Source: Robiginitomaculum sp. (lineage in GTDB: Bacteria > Pseudomonadota > Alphaproteobacteria > Caulobacterales > Maricaulaceae). Taken from it: DNA of 5,809 nt. The stretch spans positions 1 through 5,809 of the forward strand of contig JAESQI010000294.1 in NCBI GenBank assembly GCA_016765255.1, given 5' to 3'. The position numbers were made by a program, and so were the translations under genes. The notes under the pieces are model-generated. The model was not told the origin of the DNA, did no database searches, and was given only the letters and a program-made list of their open reading frames with translations. Positions 1 to 5,399 of the stretch are shown piece after piece (the stretch's first letter is position 1; every line of letters begins with the position of its first letter).

Positions 1-1
1 A

Positions 2-481
2 GTGTTCGTGTTTCAAGGCCTCGCCATGCTGAGTGTCGCAACTCCATTATGGGTGGGGTTAGCAAATAGCAATGTGTCAGCATTTCAAACTTCGATTGGG
101 TCTCTTGCCAAAATTGGCGCAGGGCTTTGGGTGATCGGGTTTTTATTTGAAACCATTGGCGATTGGCAACTCGTCCAGTTTAAGAAACGCCGCGCCGTAT
201 TGGGCCCAGAAATAACTGGCAAAGTCATGGACAAAGGCCTGTGGAAATTTACCCGTCACCCCAATTATTTTGGCAATAGTGCCATGTGGTGGGGCATATG
301 GCTGGTGGCCTGTCAGGCCCCTTGGGGATGGGCCAGCATTGTTGGGCCTCTGTTTATGACACTCGCCCTCGTCAAGCTAACGGGCGCAGGACATTTGGAA
401 CGCACTCTATCCCAACGCCCAGAATACGCAGAGTATATGCAACGAACCTCTATGTTTATTCCGTGGTTTCCGAAAAAATAA
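2..481 (+). CDS. DUF1295 family membrane protein (steroid 5-alpha-reductase-like), 5' end missing
   Basis: The last 159 residues of an integral membrane protein of the DUF1295 family, related to steroid 5-alpha reductases and isoprenylcysteine methyltransferases. Substrates of bacterial members are mostly unknown. Visible family signatures are FE at about residues 49-50 of the visible part, GDWQL (53-57), and the strongly conserved GLWKFTRHPNYFG (79-91), which in this fold lines the cofactor site. These are followed by a tryptophan-rich segment and the usual end PEYAEYMQRTSMFIPWFPK. Hydrophobic stretches near residues 4-22, 35-50 and 95-125 fit membrane helices. Full-length relatives are about 250 residues, so roughly 90-100 residues lie left of the window. 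The GTG at position 2 is only the first possible start in the frame and is very unlikely to be the true one. The gene ends 6 bases before a terminator stem. Family assignment is secure; the reaction is not. Confidence 0.88.
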   Translation: MFVFQGLAMLSVATPLWVGLANSNVSAFQTSIGSLAKIGAGLWVIGFLFETIGDWQLVQFKKRRAVLGPEITGKVMDKGLWKFTRHPNYFGNSAMWWGIWLVACQAPWGWASIVGPLFMTLALVKLTGAGHLERTLSQRPEYAEYMQRTSMFIPWFPKK

Positions 482-487
482 GGCATA

Positions 488-517
488 AAAAAAGCCGCCC
501 TCACGAGCGGCTTTTTT
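488..517. terminator. Bidirectional intrinsic terminator
   Basis: GCCGC (494-498) pairs with GCGGC (507-511) around an 8-base loop. The stem is flanked by six A on the left and six T on the right, which extend it and supply a U tract in either direction. It starts 6 bases after the DUF1295 stop and lies 17 bases beyond the stop of the minus-strand DUF805 gene. It should therefore end transcription of both convergent units. Confidence 0.85.
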
Positions 518-534
518 CATAAATTTTATCCGAT

Positions 535-1047
535 TTAAGTCGCAGGCCCGTATTGGTTTTCACCTTCATCATGTGGGAAAAACTTGTTAACCGCCATCGC
601 GACAACATAGCTTAAAACCGCACTGCCAATTGCAGAGGGAATAGCCACTTTCTTAGCCATTGCACTTCCAGCTTCCATACTACCTTTTAATATAGAACCA
701 AAATCACCAGATTCAGCCGCTTCCGTAGCTGCCTTTTGTATTTCCGCCTGCATGTCTCCAGCAAACATTGTGGTTATGACACTACTCATTATCATTGATA
801 ATACAATCATCACCACGATAACACCTACCGTCAACCAACCAGATTTACCCGCGTCGTGAAACCGTTTCACATAGAGCACGATCCAACACCAAATCATGAT
901 AATGCCCAAAATTCCCAGCATGCCAAGCGCAGGACTGATCAATGGCAGTAGCGTTAATACCGCACTGATCACAATCAAGATAATGACCCCGCGCATGAAG
1001 TCCGCTGGATTAACCCGCCCACTTGGTGAAAATAGTAAATTGCCCAT
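535..1047 (-). CDS. DUF805 family membrane protein
   Basis: A 170-residue inner-membrane protein of the DUF805 family, whose function is not established. The family's two landmarks are present: a Gly-Arg pair near the N terminus (residues 10-11, in SPSGRVNPADF) and the loop RFHDAGKSGW (62-71), which closely matches the family motif R-x-H-D-x-G-K-S-G-W. Four hydrophobic segments are apparent (about 17-38, 41-60, 72-92, 136-156). A hydrophilic, alanine- and glutamate-rich insert (about 98-130) makes it longer than many relatives. The tail ends in NQYGPAT, resembling the family's usual GPN-x-YG ending. The ATG is preceded by GGGAGAGA (1051-1058) at good spacing, which supports the start. It lies 80 bases downstream of a second DUF805 gene on the same strand, so co-transcription is possible. 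I saw no convincing promoter in the gap. Confidence 0.85.
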   Translation of the reverse strand: MGNLLFSPSGRVNPADFMRGVIILIVISAVLTLLPLISPALGMLGILGIIMIWCWIVLYVKRFHDAGKSGWLTVGVIVVMIVLSMIMSSVITTMFAGDMQAEIQKAATEAAESGDFGSILKGSMEAGSAMAKKVAIPSAIGSAVLSYVVAMAVNKFFPHDEGENQYGPAT

Positions 1048-1127
1048 AATTCTCTCCCTTGTTATATTATGCTGTCCGCACTCTAGCCGTATCTATTGGT
1101 AAAACAAGGAAAATTTTGGACTAGTCG

Positions 1128-1613
1128 TTAGTCATACTCAAGAACAAGTGGGTCATCACCATATTTGTTTGGACCAATAATCCCTTTTTTCACCCACCAA
1201 ATGATGAGTAAAATTAAAGCCACAAACGATATAGTCATTGTAACTATAATCGAATATTTGGAAACTGTAGTGAGAGCACCTTTACCGTTAATAGTTATTA
1301 TTATCCATATTGCTGGTGAGAAAAGTAAAAACAATGCCTGCCACTTTCCAGAGCGGTTTATATCATGTAGCCGCCTTGCACATACAGCAATGTGCGGTAA
1401 AAGAATGAGCAACTGATAAATTTTGTTAAGCCTTAATAATGGCGCTTGCATAAACCCCGAGGCAAATCCCTCAATAAACCCTGCACCTTCTGGGACAACT
1501 ACATGCGTAGAGCCAAAAACCGCCCCATCTACAAACCCAGCAACGAATGAAGACAAAAAAATAAATAATTGAAAGTACCAAAACTCAGACCTAGAGGCTC
1601 GTCCTGAAAACAC
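1128..1613 (-). CDS. DUF805 family membrane protein, N terminus apparently cut by a stop codon
   Basis: A typical DUF805 membrane protein of unknown function. Read from the GTG at 1613 it has 161 residues, with FSGRASRSEFWYF at the start, the central loop RRLHDINRSGKW (80-91; a Lys stands where relatives usually have Trp or Gly) and the ending GPNKYGDDP (147-155). Hydrophobic segments lie at about 11-30, 65-80, 92-110 and 120-141. The GTG is probably not the original start. It has no ribosome binding site, and the same frame continues upstream through codons for SESVRTCFKKYFV, which is how intact relatives normally begin, back to an ATG at 1658 with a good ribosome binding site. That longer frame is broken by TAA at its third codon (1650-1652). 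The gene is therefore mutated, misread in sequencing, or weakly translated from the GTG. It lies 62 bases (from that ATG) downstream of metG. Confidence 0.78.
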   Translation of the reverse strand: MFSGRASRSEFWYFQLFIFLSSFVAGFVDGAVFGSTHVVVPEGAGFIEGFASGFMQAPLLRLNKIYQLLILLPHIAVCARRLHDINRSGKWQALFLLFSPAIWIIITINGKGALTTVSKYSIIVTMTISFVALILLIIWWVKKGIIGPNKYGDDPLVLEYD

Positions 1614-1658
1614 AAAATATTTTTTGAAACACGTTCTTACTGATTCACTTTAATCCAT
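1614..1658 (-). other. Original N-terminal codons of the DUF805 gene, with in-frame TAA at codon 3
   Basis: On the minus strand, ATG GAT TAA (1658-1650) is followed in the same frame by twelve sense codons (1649-1614) running into the GTG at 1613. The encoded SESVRTCFKKYF resembles the standard DUF805 opening (a short segment, then a C-F-x-K-Y type motif, then FSGR). GAGGG (1665-1669) sits 6 bases before the ATG, a well-placed ribosome binding site. One base change in the TAA, for example to TTA, would restore a 176-codon frame. Confidence 0.7.
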
Positions 1659-1664
1659 AATATT

Positions 1665-1688
1665 CCCTCACGTATTGTGTATAGAGGG
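1665..1688 (-). promoter_or_regulatory. Possible hairpin covering the ribosome binding site of the DUF805 gene
   Basis: CCCTC at 1665-1669 and GAGGG at 1684-1688 form a 5-bp inverted repeat with a 14-base loop. On the minus-strand transcript the 3' arm is the ribosome binding site for the ATG at 1658. The stem is short, so this may be chance; it is recorded because of its position. Confidence 0.25.
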
Positions 1689-1720
1689 TAAATTCAAATC
1701 ACAGCAATTTCAAGTGGAAA

Positions 1721-3462
1721 TTAACTTTCGCCGCCGAACCTCTCAATCCACGCCTCAACGTCACTATCTTCAATTTTAGCAAACAACACATCGGGAGCGG
1801 AGATTTCTAGGCCGTGTGGGAGGGCGTCTAGGGCGGCTTTGATTTTGGCGTTCCAATCACCTTCGCGGAATTTCCATGTGCGGTTGACCTTTGGAATATT
1901 CATGGCGTCCAAAATTTTATCTGCCGCGTCAGGAATAATGGCTTGTGCCAAAACGCCAAATAGAGCCACGAGATTGAGCCCGATCCGTGTGCCTATGGCC
2001 GCTTGGTCGACATTGGTTTTATAGTGTGTCCACGGGGCCGCTTGGGTCAAATATTCATTGCCCGCCGCCCAGATAGCGCGGGTCTCAGACGCCGCTTTGC
2101 GAAATTCCATAGCTTCGTAATAGGCAATCAATTTGGGAATGCGCATACTTAATTCGTCAACAAGCCAATCTTCGGCTTCGCCCCACTCGCCGCCACTAAA
2201 TTCGTCTTGGGAAGGAACCTTCCCGTCAAATTTCCCCACGGCGTATTTGGTGATCCGGTTAACAAATTGCCCAGCACATTGGCAAGGTCAGAATTGATCC
2301 GCGCTTGAAAATCTTCAAACGTGAACCCAGCATCCGAGCCTTCGGGCGCATTGGCAATCAAATGCCAGCGCCAATAATCCGACGGGGCGATTTCAATGGC
2401 GGCGTCCATAAACACGCCGCGCTTCCCACTGGTGGAAAATTTCCCGCCATACCATGTCACCCAGTTAAAGGCCTTCAGTTTATCGACCAATTTCCAAGGC
2501 TCGCCTGACCCGATCATCGTGGTTGGAAATGACAGGGTGTGAAAGGCGACATTATCCTTGCCCATAAATTGGACGTAAGACACATCGCCCGCGCCTGCGT
2601 CCGTTCGCCACCAACGGGCCCAGTCATTACCCGTACTTTGCGCCCAATCCTTGGTCGCGGAAATATAGGCTATCGGAGCGTCAAACCAGACATAGAACAC
2701 TTTATTTTCGAACCCTTCGCGCACTTTGCCTTGGTGAGCCACAGGAATACCCCAACTCAAATCGCGGGTAATCGAGCGGTCACGCAGGCCTTCGTCCAGC
2801 CATTTATAAGCAATAGACGTGGCCAAGGCGGGCCAGCCTTCTGATGTATCAATCCACTCTCGCAGGCGTCCCGCCATCTCAGATTGCTTGAGATACAAAT
2901 GGTTCGTATCGCGAATTTCCACGTTTTTCGACCCAGACAAGGCTGAATACGGATCAATTAAATCAATTGGATCAAGCAAACGTCCACAATTATCACATTG
3001 ATCCCCCCTCGCCTTTACGTATTCACAAGACGGGCATGTGCCCTCCACATACCGGTCTGGCAAGAACCGTTTGTCATCTACACTATAAACCTGTTGCGAG
3101 ACGCGTTCTTCGATCAAACCTTGTTGCTCTAATTGATGGGCCAAATGTTGGGTCAATTGGTGATTGGCTTGACTACTAGAACGGCCAAAATAATCATAAG
3201 ACAGTTTAAAATCTGCCCCCGCCTTCTTTTGCGCATCGTGCATTTGGTCACAATATTCAGATACGGAAACACCTGCGCCCTGCGCTGCCAATTCCGCAGG
3301 TGTGCCGTGTTCATCCGTGGCGCAAATATAGAGAACCTCATGGCCCAACAACCGCATAGCGCGGGCATACACATCGGCTGGCAACATGGAGCCAGCCAAA
3401 TTGCCAAGATGCTTGACCCCGTTAATATAAGGAAGTGCCGATGTGATGAGAATACGTGCCAT
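1721..3462 (-). CDS. metG: Methionine--tRNA ligase, interrupted by a one-base frameshift
   Basis: Class I aminoacyl-tRNA synthetase charging tRNA-Met with methionine in the cytoplasm. The 5' part is a frame of 437 codons (3462 to 2149). Its true sequence holds to about residue 399 and then turns into nonsense (LLTGSPNTPWGN and onward). The correct continuation is in the next frame, FVNRITKYAVGKFDGKV, ending at 1721. Restoring one T near 2264-2266 gives about 580 residues, a normal length for this subtype. Visible motifs: HLGN (18-21, the HIGH motif), DEHGTPAE (50-57), a zinc knuckle with Cys143, Cys146, Cys156 and Cys159, FYVWFDAPIAYIS (256-268), GKDN (301-304), and KFSTS (341-345, replacing KMSKS). 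The C-terminal part is the helical anticodon-binding domain; no tRNA-binding appendix is present. The start is ATG with a weak AGG about 6 bases upstream. It is divergent from the DUF1761 gene. Identity is certain; whether this copy is functional is not. Confidence 0.95.
2264..2266 (-). other. metG: Frameshift site in metG (one T missing from a T run)
   Basis: The minus strand reads GGC AAT TTG TTA ACC, giving GNLLT. With one more T it reads GGC AAT TTT GTT AAC CGG ATC, giving GNFVNRI, the normal sequence here and continuous with the rest of the protein. The context is not a recognisable slippery heptamer, so programmed frameshifting is unlikely. A homopolymer error or a true deletion fits better. 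Confidence 0.85.
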
Positions 3463-3543
3463 AATAAACCTAAAATAAGTCTTTCCTGCTTCCTAATGCT
3501 TTGGAGGAAACTTGCAAGCACCTTGTCTGTTCGAGCACTAAAT

Positions 3544-3572
3544 TTGCCAATAACCCTGTAATATGTTATGCT
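3544..3572 (+). promoter_or_regulatory. Likely sigma-70-type promoter for the DUF1761 gene
   Basis: TTGCCA (3544-3549) and TATGCT (3567-3572) are separated by exactly 17 bases. Transcription would start near 3579, leaving a leader of about 35 bases before the ATG at 3615. The box matches and spacing are good, but the call is from sequence alone. A metG promoter must lie in the same divergent gap (3463-3614); I found only weak candidates for it. Confidence 0.5.
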
Positions 3573-3614
3573 ACGCGCAGAGCCATAAGGCCGTAACACA
3601 AAGGGGAGGCAAAT

Positions 3615-4055
3615 ATGCCAAAAATTTTCGGAACATCACTGGCAGGGATTCTTGTCGCAACCATCGTTTTTTATCTACTGGGGTTTCTCTGGTACGGTGT
3701 ATTATTTAGCGATCAATGGATGGTCGCCAACGGAATCGCAGAAGAAGCAGCCAAAGCCCACGCAGACAAAATGGGCGCAATGATGTATGTAGCAGGCATT
3801 ATTATCACGCTTATGCAGGTTTTGGGCCTCGCCTATATCTTGCACCACGCCAGCGCTTCGGTTTTGATGACATGCGTTAAAATTTGTGCCATTATCGCAG
3901 TACTCATAGCCCTACCGCTGATGATGTACGCGCATATATATGAAGGGCGTTCACACCAAGCCGTCGGACTTGATTTTGCACATGTTTTAATCGGTTATGC
4001 ACTCGTCGGTGCTATTCTTAGCTTCTTTCGAGGTAAAGACGCTATCGGTGATTAA
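3615..4055 (+). CDS. DUF1761 family membrane protein
   Basis: A 146-residue inner-membrane protein of the DUF1761 family, with no known function. The family signature is the first helix followed by GFLWYGVLFSDQWMVANG (about residues 23-40), with its aromatic-rich WYG and the QW pair. A short amphipathic, alanine- and lysine-rich segment (about 41-53) leads to three more hydrophobic segments (about 55-76, 82-105, 122-138), giving four membrane helices in all. The tail FRGKDAIGD is hydrophilic. The start is well supported by AAGGGGAGG (3601-3609), 5 bases before the ATG. The gene has its own likely promoter upstream and an intrinsic terminator 27 bases after its stop, so it looks like a single-gene unit divergent from metG. 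Nothing appears damaged. Confidence 0.87.
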   Translation: MPKIFGTSLAGILVATIVFYLLGFLWYGVLFSDQWMVANGIAEEAAKAHADKMGAMMYVAGIIITLMQVLGLAYILHHASASVLMTCVKICAIIAVLIALPLMMYAHIYEGRSHQAVGLDFAHVLIGYALVGAILSFFRGKDAIGD

Positions 4056-4082
4056 GCCTATATAAATAGTGATATTCAGTTT

Positions 4083-4115
4083 TAAGGCGGTAGCAATCCC
4101 ACCGCCTTATTTTTT
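4083..4115 (+). terminator. Intrinsic terminator after the DUF1761 gene
   Basis: TAAGGCGGT (4083-4091) pairs perfectly with ACCGCCTTA (4101-4109) around a 9-base loop and is followed by six T (4110-4115). It lies 27 bases after the stop codon and separates this gene from the tRNA gene downstream. Confidence 0.88.
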
Positions 4116-4137
4116 CACATAAATTGCATTTCCGCTC

Positions 4138-4166
4138 TTGCAATTATCTTAAAGGCACAGTAACAC
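4138..4166 (+). promoter_or_regulatory. Possible promoter for tRNA-Thr
   Basis: TTGCAA (4138-4143) is followed after 17 bases by TAACAC (4161-4166), a poor -10 box, which would place the start about 20 bases before the tRNA. The tRNA needs a promoter in this 77-base gap after the terminator, but the match is weak. TATTAT at 4182-4187 is a better box but sits too close to the tRNA 5' end. Confidence 0.3.
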
Positions 4167-4192
4167 CCGTGCGCTAAGGCATATTATGTCTT

Positions 4193-4268
4193 GCCCCTAT
4201 AGCTCAGCTGGTAGAGCACCTGATTTGTAATCAGGGGGTCCGCGGTTCGAGTCCGTGTGGGGGCACCA
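4193..4268 (+). tRNA. tRNA-Thr (anticodon TGT)
   Basis: A full cloverleaf of 76 bases. The acceptor stem GCCCCTA (4193-4199) pairs with TGGGGGC (4258-4264), including one T-G pair. Base 4265 is the discriminator A and CCA is encoded at 4266-4268. The anticodon stem CCTGA/TCAGG encloses the loop TTTGTAA, giving anticodon TGT, which reads ACA and related threonine codons. The T arm CGCGG/CCGTG encloses TTCGAGT. The gene appears intact. Conjugation genes begin 279 bases downstream, so its 3' end is the probable integration site of the element to the right. Confidence 0.97.
4241..4268 (+). other. Candidate attachment site (3' end of tRNA-Thr)
   Basis: Tyrosine-recombinase elements commonly integrate into the T arm and acceptor 3' end of a tRNA gene and restore it. 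Here conjugation and AlpA genes lie just past an intact tRNA-Thr, on the 3' side, as expected for attL or attR. The second copy would be outside the window, so the exact core cannot be defined. This is inferred from context, not from a seen repeat. Confidence 0.45.
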
Positions 4269-4320
4269 TTTATCCCATCTATGTTGTTGTTTTTACTGTA
4301 CTTATTCAAATATTGAGCAA

Positions 4321-4343
4321 TTCGTCCCTAGTTTCGTCCCTAG
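4321..4343. repeat. Tandem 11-bp direct repeat near the element end
   Basis: TTCGTCCCTAG occurs at 4321-4331 and exactly again at 4333-4343, with one base between, giving a 12-base period. It begins 52 bases past the end of the tRNA, on the element side. Closely spaced direct repeats just inside an att site are typical of arm-type binding sites for an integrase or its directionality factor. That role is inferred. Confidence 0.6.
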
Positions 4344-4440
4344 CTATAATTTCGAATCAACTTTCGTTAAAATGGGGTGTACGCCGCTTCTATTTAGGAG
4401 TTTTCCTTTCAAGCTTACGCCGAAGAACTTTGCATTCCGT

Positions 4441-4452
4441 ATATTCGAATAT
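4441..4452. repeat. 12-bp perfect palindrome
   Basis: ATATTCGAATAT is its own reverse complement. It lies in the gene-free stretch, 94 bases beyond the alpA stop. It could be a protein-binding site, but AT-rich palindromes of this size also occur by chance. Confidence 0.35.
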
Positions 4453-4546
4453 GACAAAGACCACCATGGATAAATGCCGTGGCAGTCCTGCTAACAATTA
4501 TTAGACTATTATAATTCTACAGATTTAAAAAGCAATACTATCCAAA

Positions 4547-4735
4547 TCAAACAGTTTCCAAATGATCCATCCATTGCTCGATTTCGGATAACTTCCAACG
4601 GGTATAATGTGTCCCGTCTTTATATGGCAATGGAAACCTGTCATCTGCATTGCGAGATTTTCGCCAAAGCGTGGCACGGCTTTTGATACCTGTTATTTTC
4701 TGAACATCTTTTGACGTCAACAATTGGTCAGTCAT
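4547..4735 (-). CDS. AlpA-like DNA-binding regulator / excisionase
   Basis: A 62-residue MerR-type winged-helix protein of the AlpA / HTH_17 group. Such proteins regulate integrase genes or act as recombination directionality factors in prophages and integrative elements. The helix-turn-helix is LLTSKDVQKITGIKSRATLWRKSR (about residues 5-28, shown here only in part as motif: LTSKDV then TGIKSRATLWR). The wing and tail RFPLPYKDG and RWKLSEIEQWM (residues 33-57) match the family pattern of a phenylalanine-proline turn, then R-W-x-x-S/x-E-[IV]-x-x-W. AGGTGA sits just upstream of the ATG, supporting the start. It is the gene nearest the tRNA and probable att site. It is separated from DUF736 by 62 bases that contain a strong inverted repeat, so it may be controlled separately. 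Whether it regulates excision here is inferred from family and position. Confidence 0.85.
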   Translation of the reverse strand: MTDQLLTSKDVQKITGIKSRATLWRKSRNADDRFPLPYKDGTHYTRWKLSEIEQWMDHLETV

Positions 4736-4761
4736 AAATCACCTAACAGTTAAGAACAAAG

Positions 4762-4784
4762 TGGTGCGCACCAAGCGCGCACCA
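4762..4784. promoter_or_regulatory. Inverted repeat between DUF736 and alpA (operator or attenuator candidate)
   Basis: TGGTGCGC (4762-4769) and GCGCACCA (4777-4784) form an 8-bp perfect stem with a 7-base loop. The left arm also belongs to a 10-bp palindrome, GGTGCGCACC (4763-4772), and GCGCACCAAG is repeated directly 11 bases apart (starting at 4766/4767 and 4777). On the minus strand the stem is followed by a T-rich but interrupted stretch, so it is a poor terminator. A two-site operator for an autoregulator such as AlpA, or a partial terminator after DUF736, are both possible. Confidence 0.5.
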
Positions 4785-4797
4785 AGATTTTGTAGTT

Positions 4798-5130
4798 TTA
4801 GTTATCATCATCTTTACGCTTAGCTCGTGACCAAACGAGGTCAGCACCGTCTTCACGGTCAAACAAAGCAGCGTTAAATGGCTTGTCCATTTCTGGGCCA
4901 TCAAATTTCACGCTGATATATTCTAGCGGATCTGTACCGTCTTCTGGCTGCGTCACCTCGTTCCAGGCAACGCCTAGATCGCAACGTCCTGATTTGACAA
5001 AATAGTCAGGGGACTTATCCGACTTCTTGTCCTCATTTGCCACAAAGCGAACTTTGCGGTTGCTCATGAGGGTAGCGATTGTCCCCTCATATCCTGTTTT
5101 AGTTGGTTTAAATGTTCCAATAGTAGCCAT
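4798..5130 (-). CDS. DUF736 family protein
   Basis: A 110-residue soluble protein of the DUF736 family, a single-domain family common on alphaproteobacterial plasmids and integrative elements and of unknown biochemical role. The family hallmarks are the opening MATIGTFKPTKTGYEGTI, a middle segment PDYFVKSGRCDLGVAWNEV (about residues 41-59), the YISVKFDGPEMDKPFNAALF core (71-90), and DLVWSR (97-102). The tail KRKDDDN is highly charged. The same frame is open upstream to 5289, but the conserved MATIG start is at 5130, with GGAG 9 bases before it. The upstream 53 codons overlap the DUF2274 gene in another frame and look non-coding. It begins 34 bases after the DUF2274 stop and is probably co-transcribed with the trb genes. 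Members often lie beside AlpA- and conjugation-related genes, as here. Confidence 0.9.
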   Translation of the reverse strand: MATIGTFKPTKTGYEGTIATLMSNRKVRFVANEDKKSDKSPDYFVKSGRCDLGVAWNEVTQPEDGTDPLEYISVKFDGPEMDKPFNAALFDREDGADLVWSRAKRKDDDN

Positions 5131-5164
5131 AGCGTTTTTCTCCAATGCATTGACGTTGACGTTA

Positions 5165-5395
5165 TTAGGCCAGCTCGCGCTTGGCCTTCTTGAAACCGGC
5201 ATCACTAGCGAGAAACCCCGCAAGCATTGACGGAATGAGTGAACTGACATTTTGTTTGTCTTCATATGTCCGTTCGTAAATCTTGGCATAGGCCTCCAAA
5301 TCAGCCTGCAAATCAGGCGTGACCGTTATGGTTATCTTGCTCGGTGTGAGATCAGGAAGTTTCTGCAATTTTAGTGTGGGTTTGGTATCAGACAT
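5165..5395 (-). CDS. DUF2274 family protein (trbI-linked)
   Basis: A 76-residue protein of the DUF2274 family, a small family usually encoded directly after trbI in conjugative elements. Its role is unknown. The sequence shows the usual layout: a short opening with KLQKLPDLTPSKITITV (about residues 9-25), a central helical part DLQADLEAYAKIYER (28-42), and the final helix LIPSMLAGFLASDAGFKKAKREL (53-75). The pattern resembles a ribbon-helix-helix-like DNA-binding or antitoxin-type fold, but that is only a suggestion. Two ATGs are possible. The one at 5395 is preferred because GGAG lies 9 bases before it and the family usually starts there; the other, at 5410, would overlap the trbI end. The gene begins 4 bases after the trbI stop, with its ribosome binding site inside trbI, which points to translational coupling. 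Confidence 0.85.
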   Translation of the reverse strand: MSDTKPTLKLQKLPDLTPSKITITVTPDLQADLEAYAKIYERTYEDKQNVSSLIPSMLAGFLASDAGFKKAKRELA

Positions 5396-5399
5396 GGGA

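Larger units (their letters stand above)
4269..4546. other. Gene-free stretch between tRNA-Thr and alpA
   Basis: A stretch of 278 AT-rich bases with no credible coding region. The two + strand frames crossing it have no ribosome binding site, one begins inside the tRNA, and neither product resembles a known family. The minus strand is broken by frequent stops, so I see no integrase remnant. It contains the tandem repeat at 4321-4343, the palindrome at 4441-4452, and a weak inverted repeat AATTAT/ATAATT (4496-4501 and 4511-4516). The likeliest content is recombinase-binding and terminator-type sites of the element end. Confidence 0.55.

Noticed and set aside
2255..2275. Programmed ribosomal frameshift in metG
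   Set aside because: The sequence at the shift does not form an X-XXY-YYZ slippery heptamer, and metG is not known to use recoding.
2305..3561. Several + strand open frames (67 to 142 codons) antisense to metG
   Set aside because: They lie fully or largely on the opposite strand of a well-conserved gene and show no family features or ribosome binding sites.
3153..3599. 148-codon minus-strand frame overlapping the metG start
   Set aside because: It is the metG coding sequence in another frame; the metG frame carries all conserved motifs.
4269..4345. Remnant of an integrase C terminus encoded on the minus strand (the repeat reads LGTKLGTN in one frame)
   Set aside because: Stops occur immediately upstream in all three minus-strand frames, and no integrase catalytic motif is visible.
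4255..4504. Two overlapping + strand open frames after the tRNA (72 and 63 codons)
   Set aside because: One starts inside the tRNA, the other at a TTG without a ribosome binding site, and neither product has recognisable features; the region is better read as non-coding element DNA.
5131..5289. N-terminal extension of DUF736 to 5289
   Set aside because: The conserved family start MATIG at 5130 has its own ribosome binding site, and the extension overlaps the DUF2274 gene in another frame.
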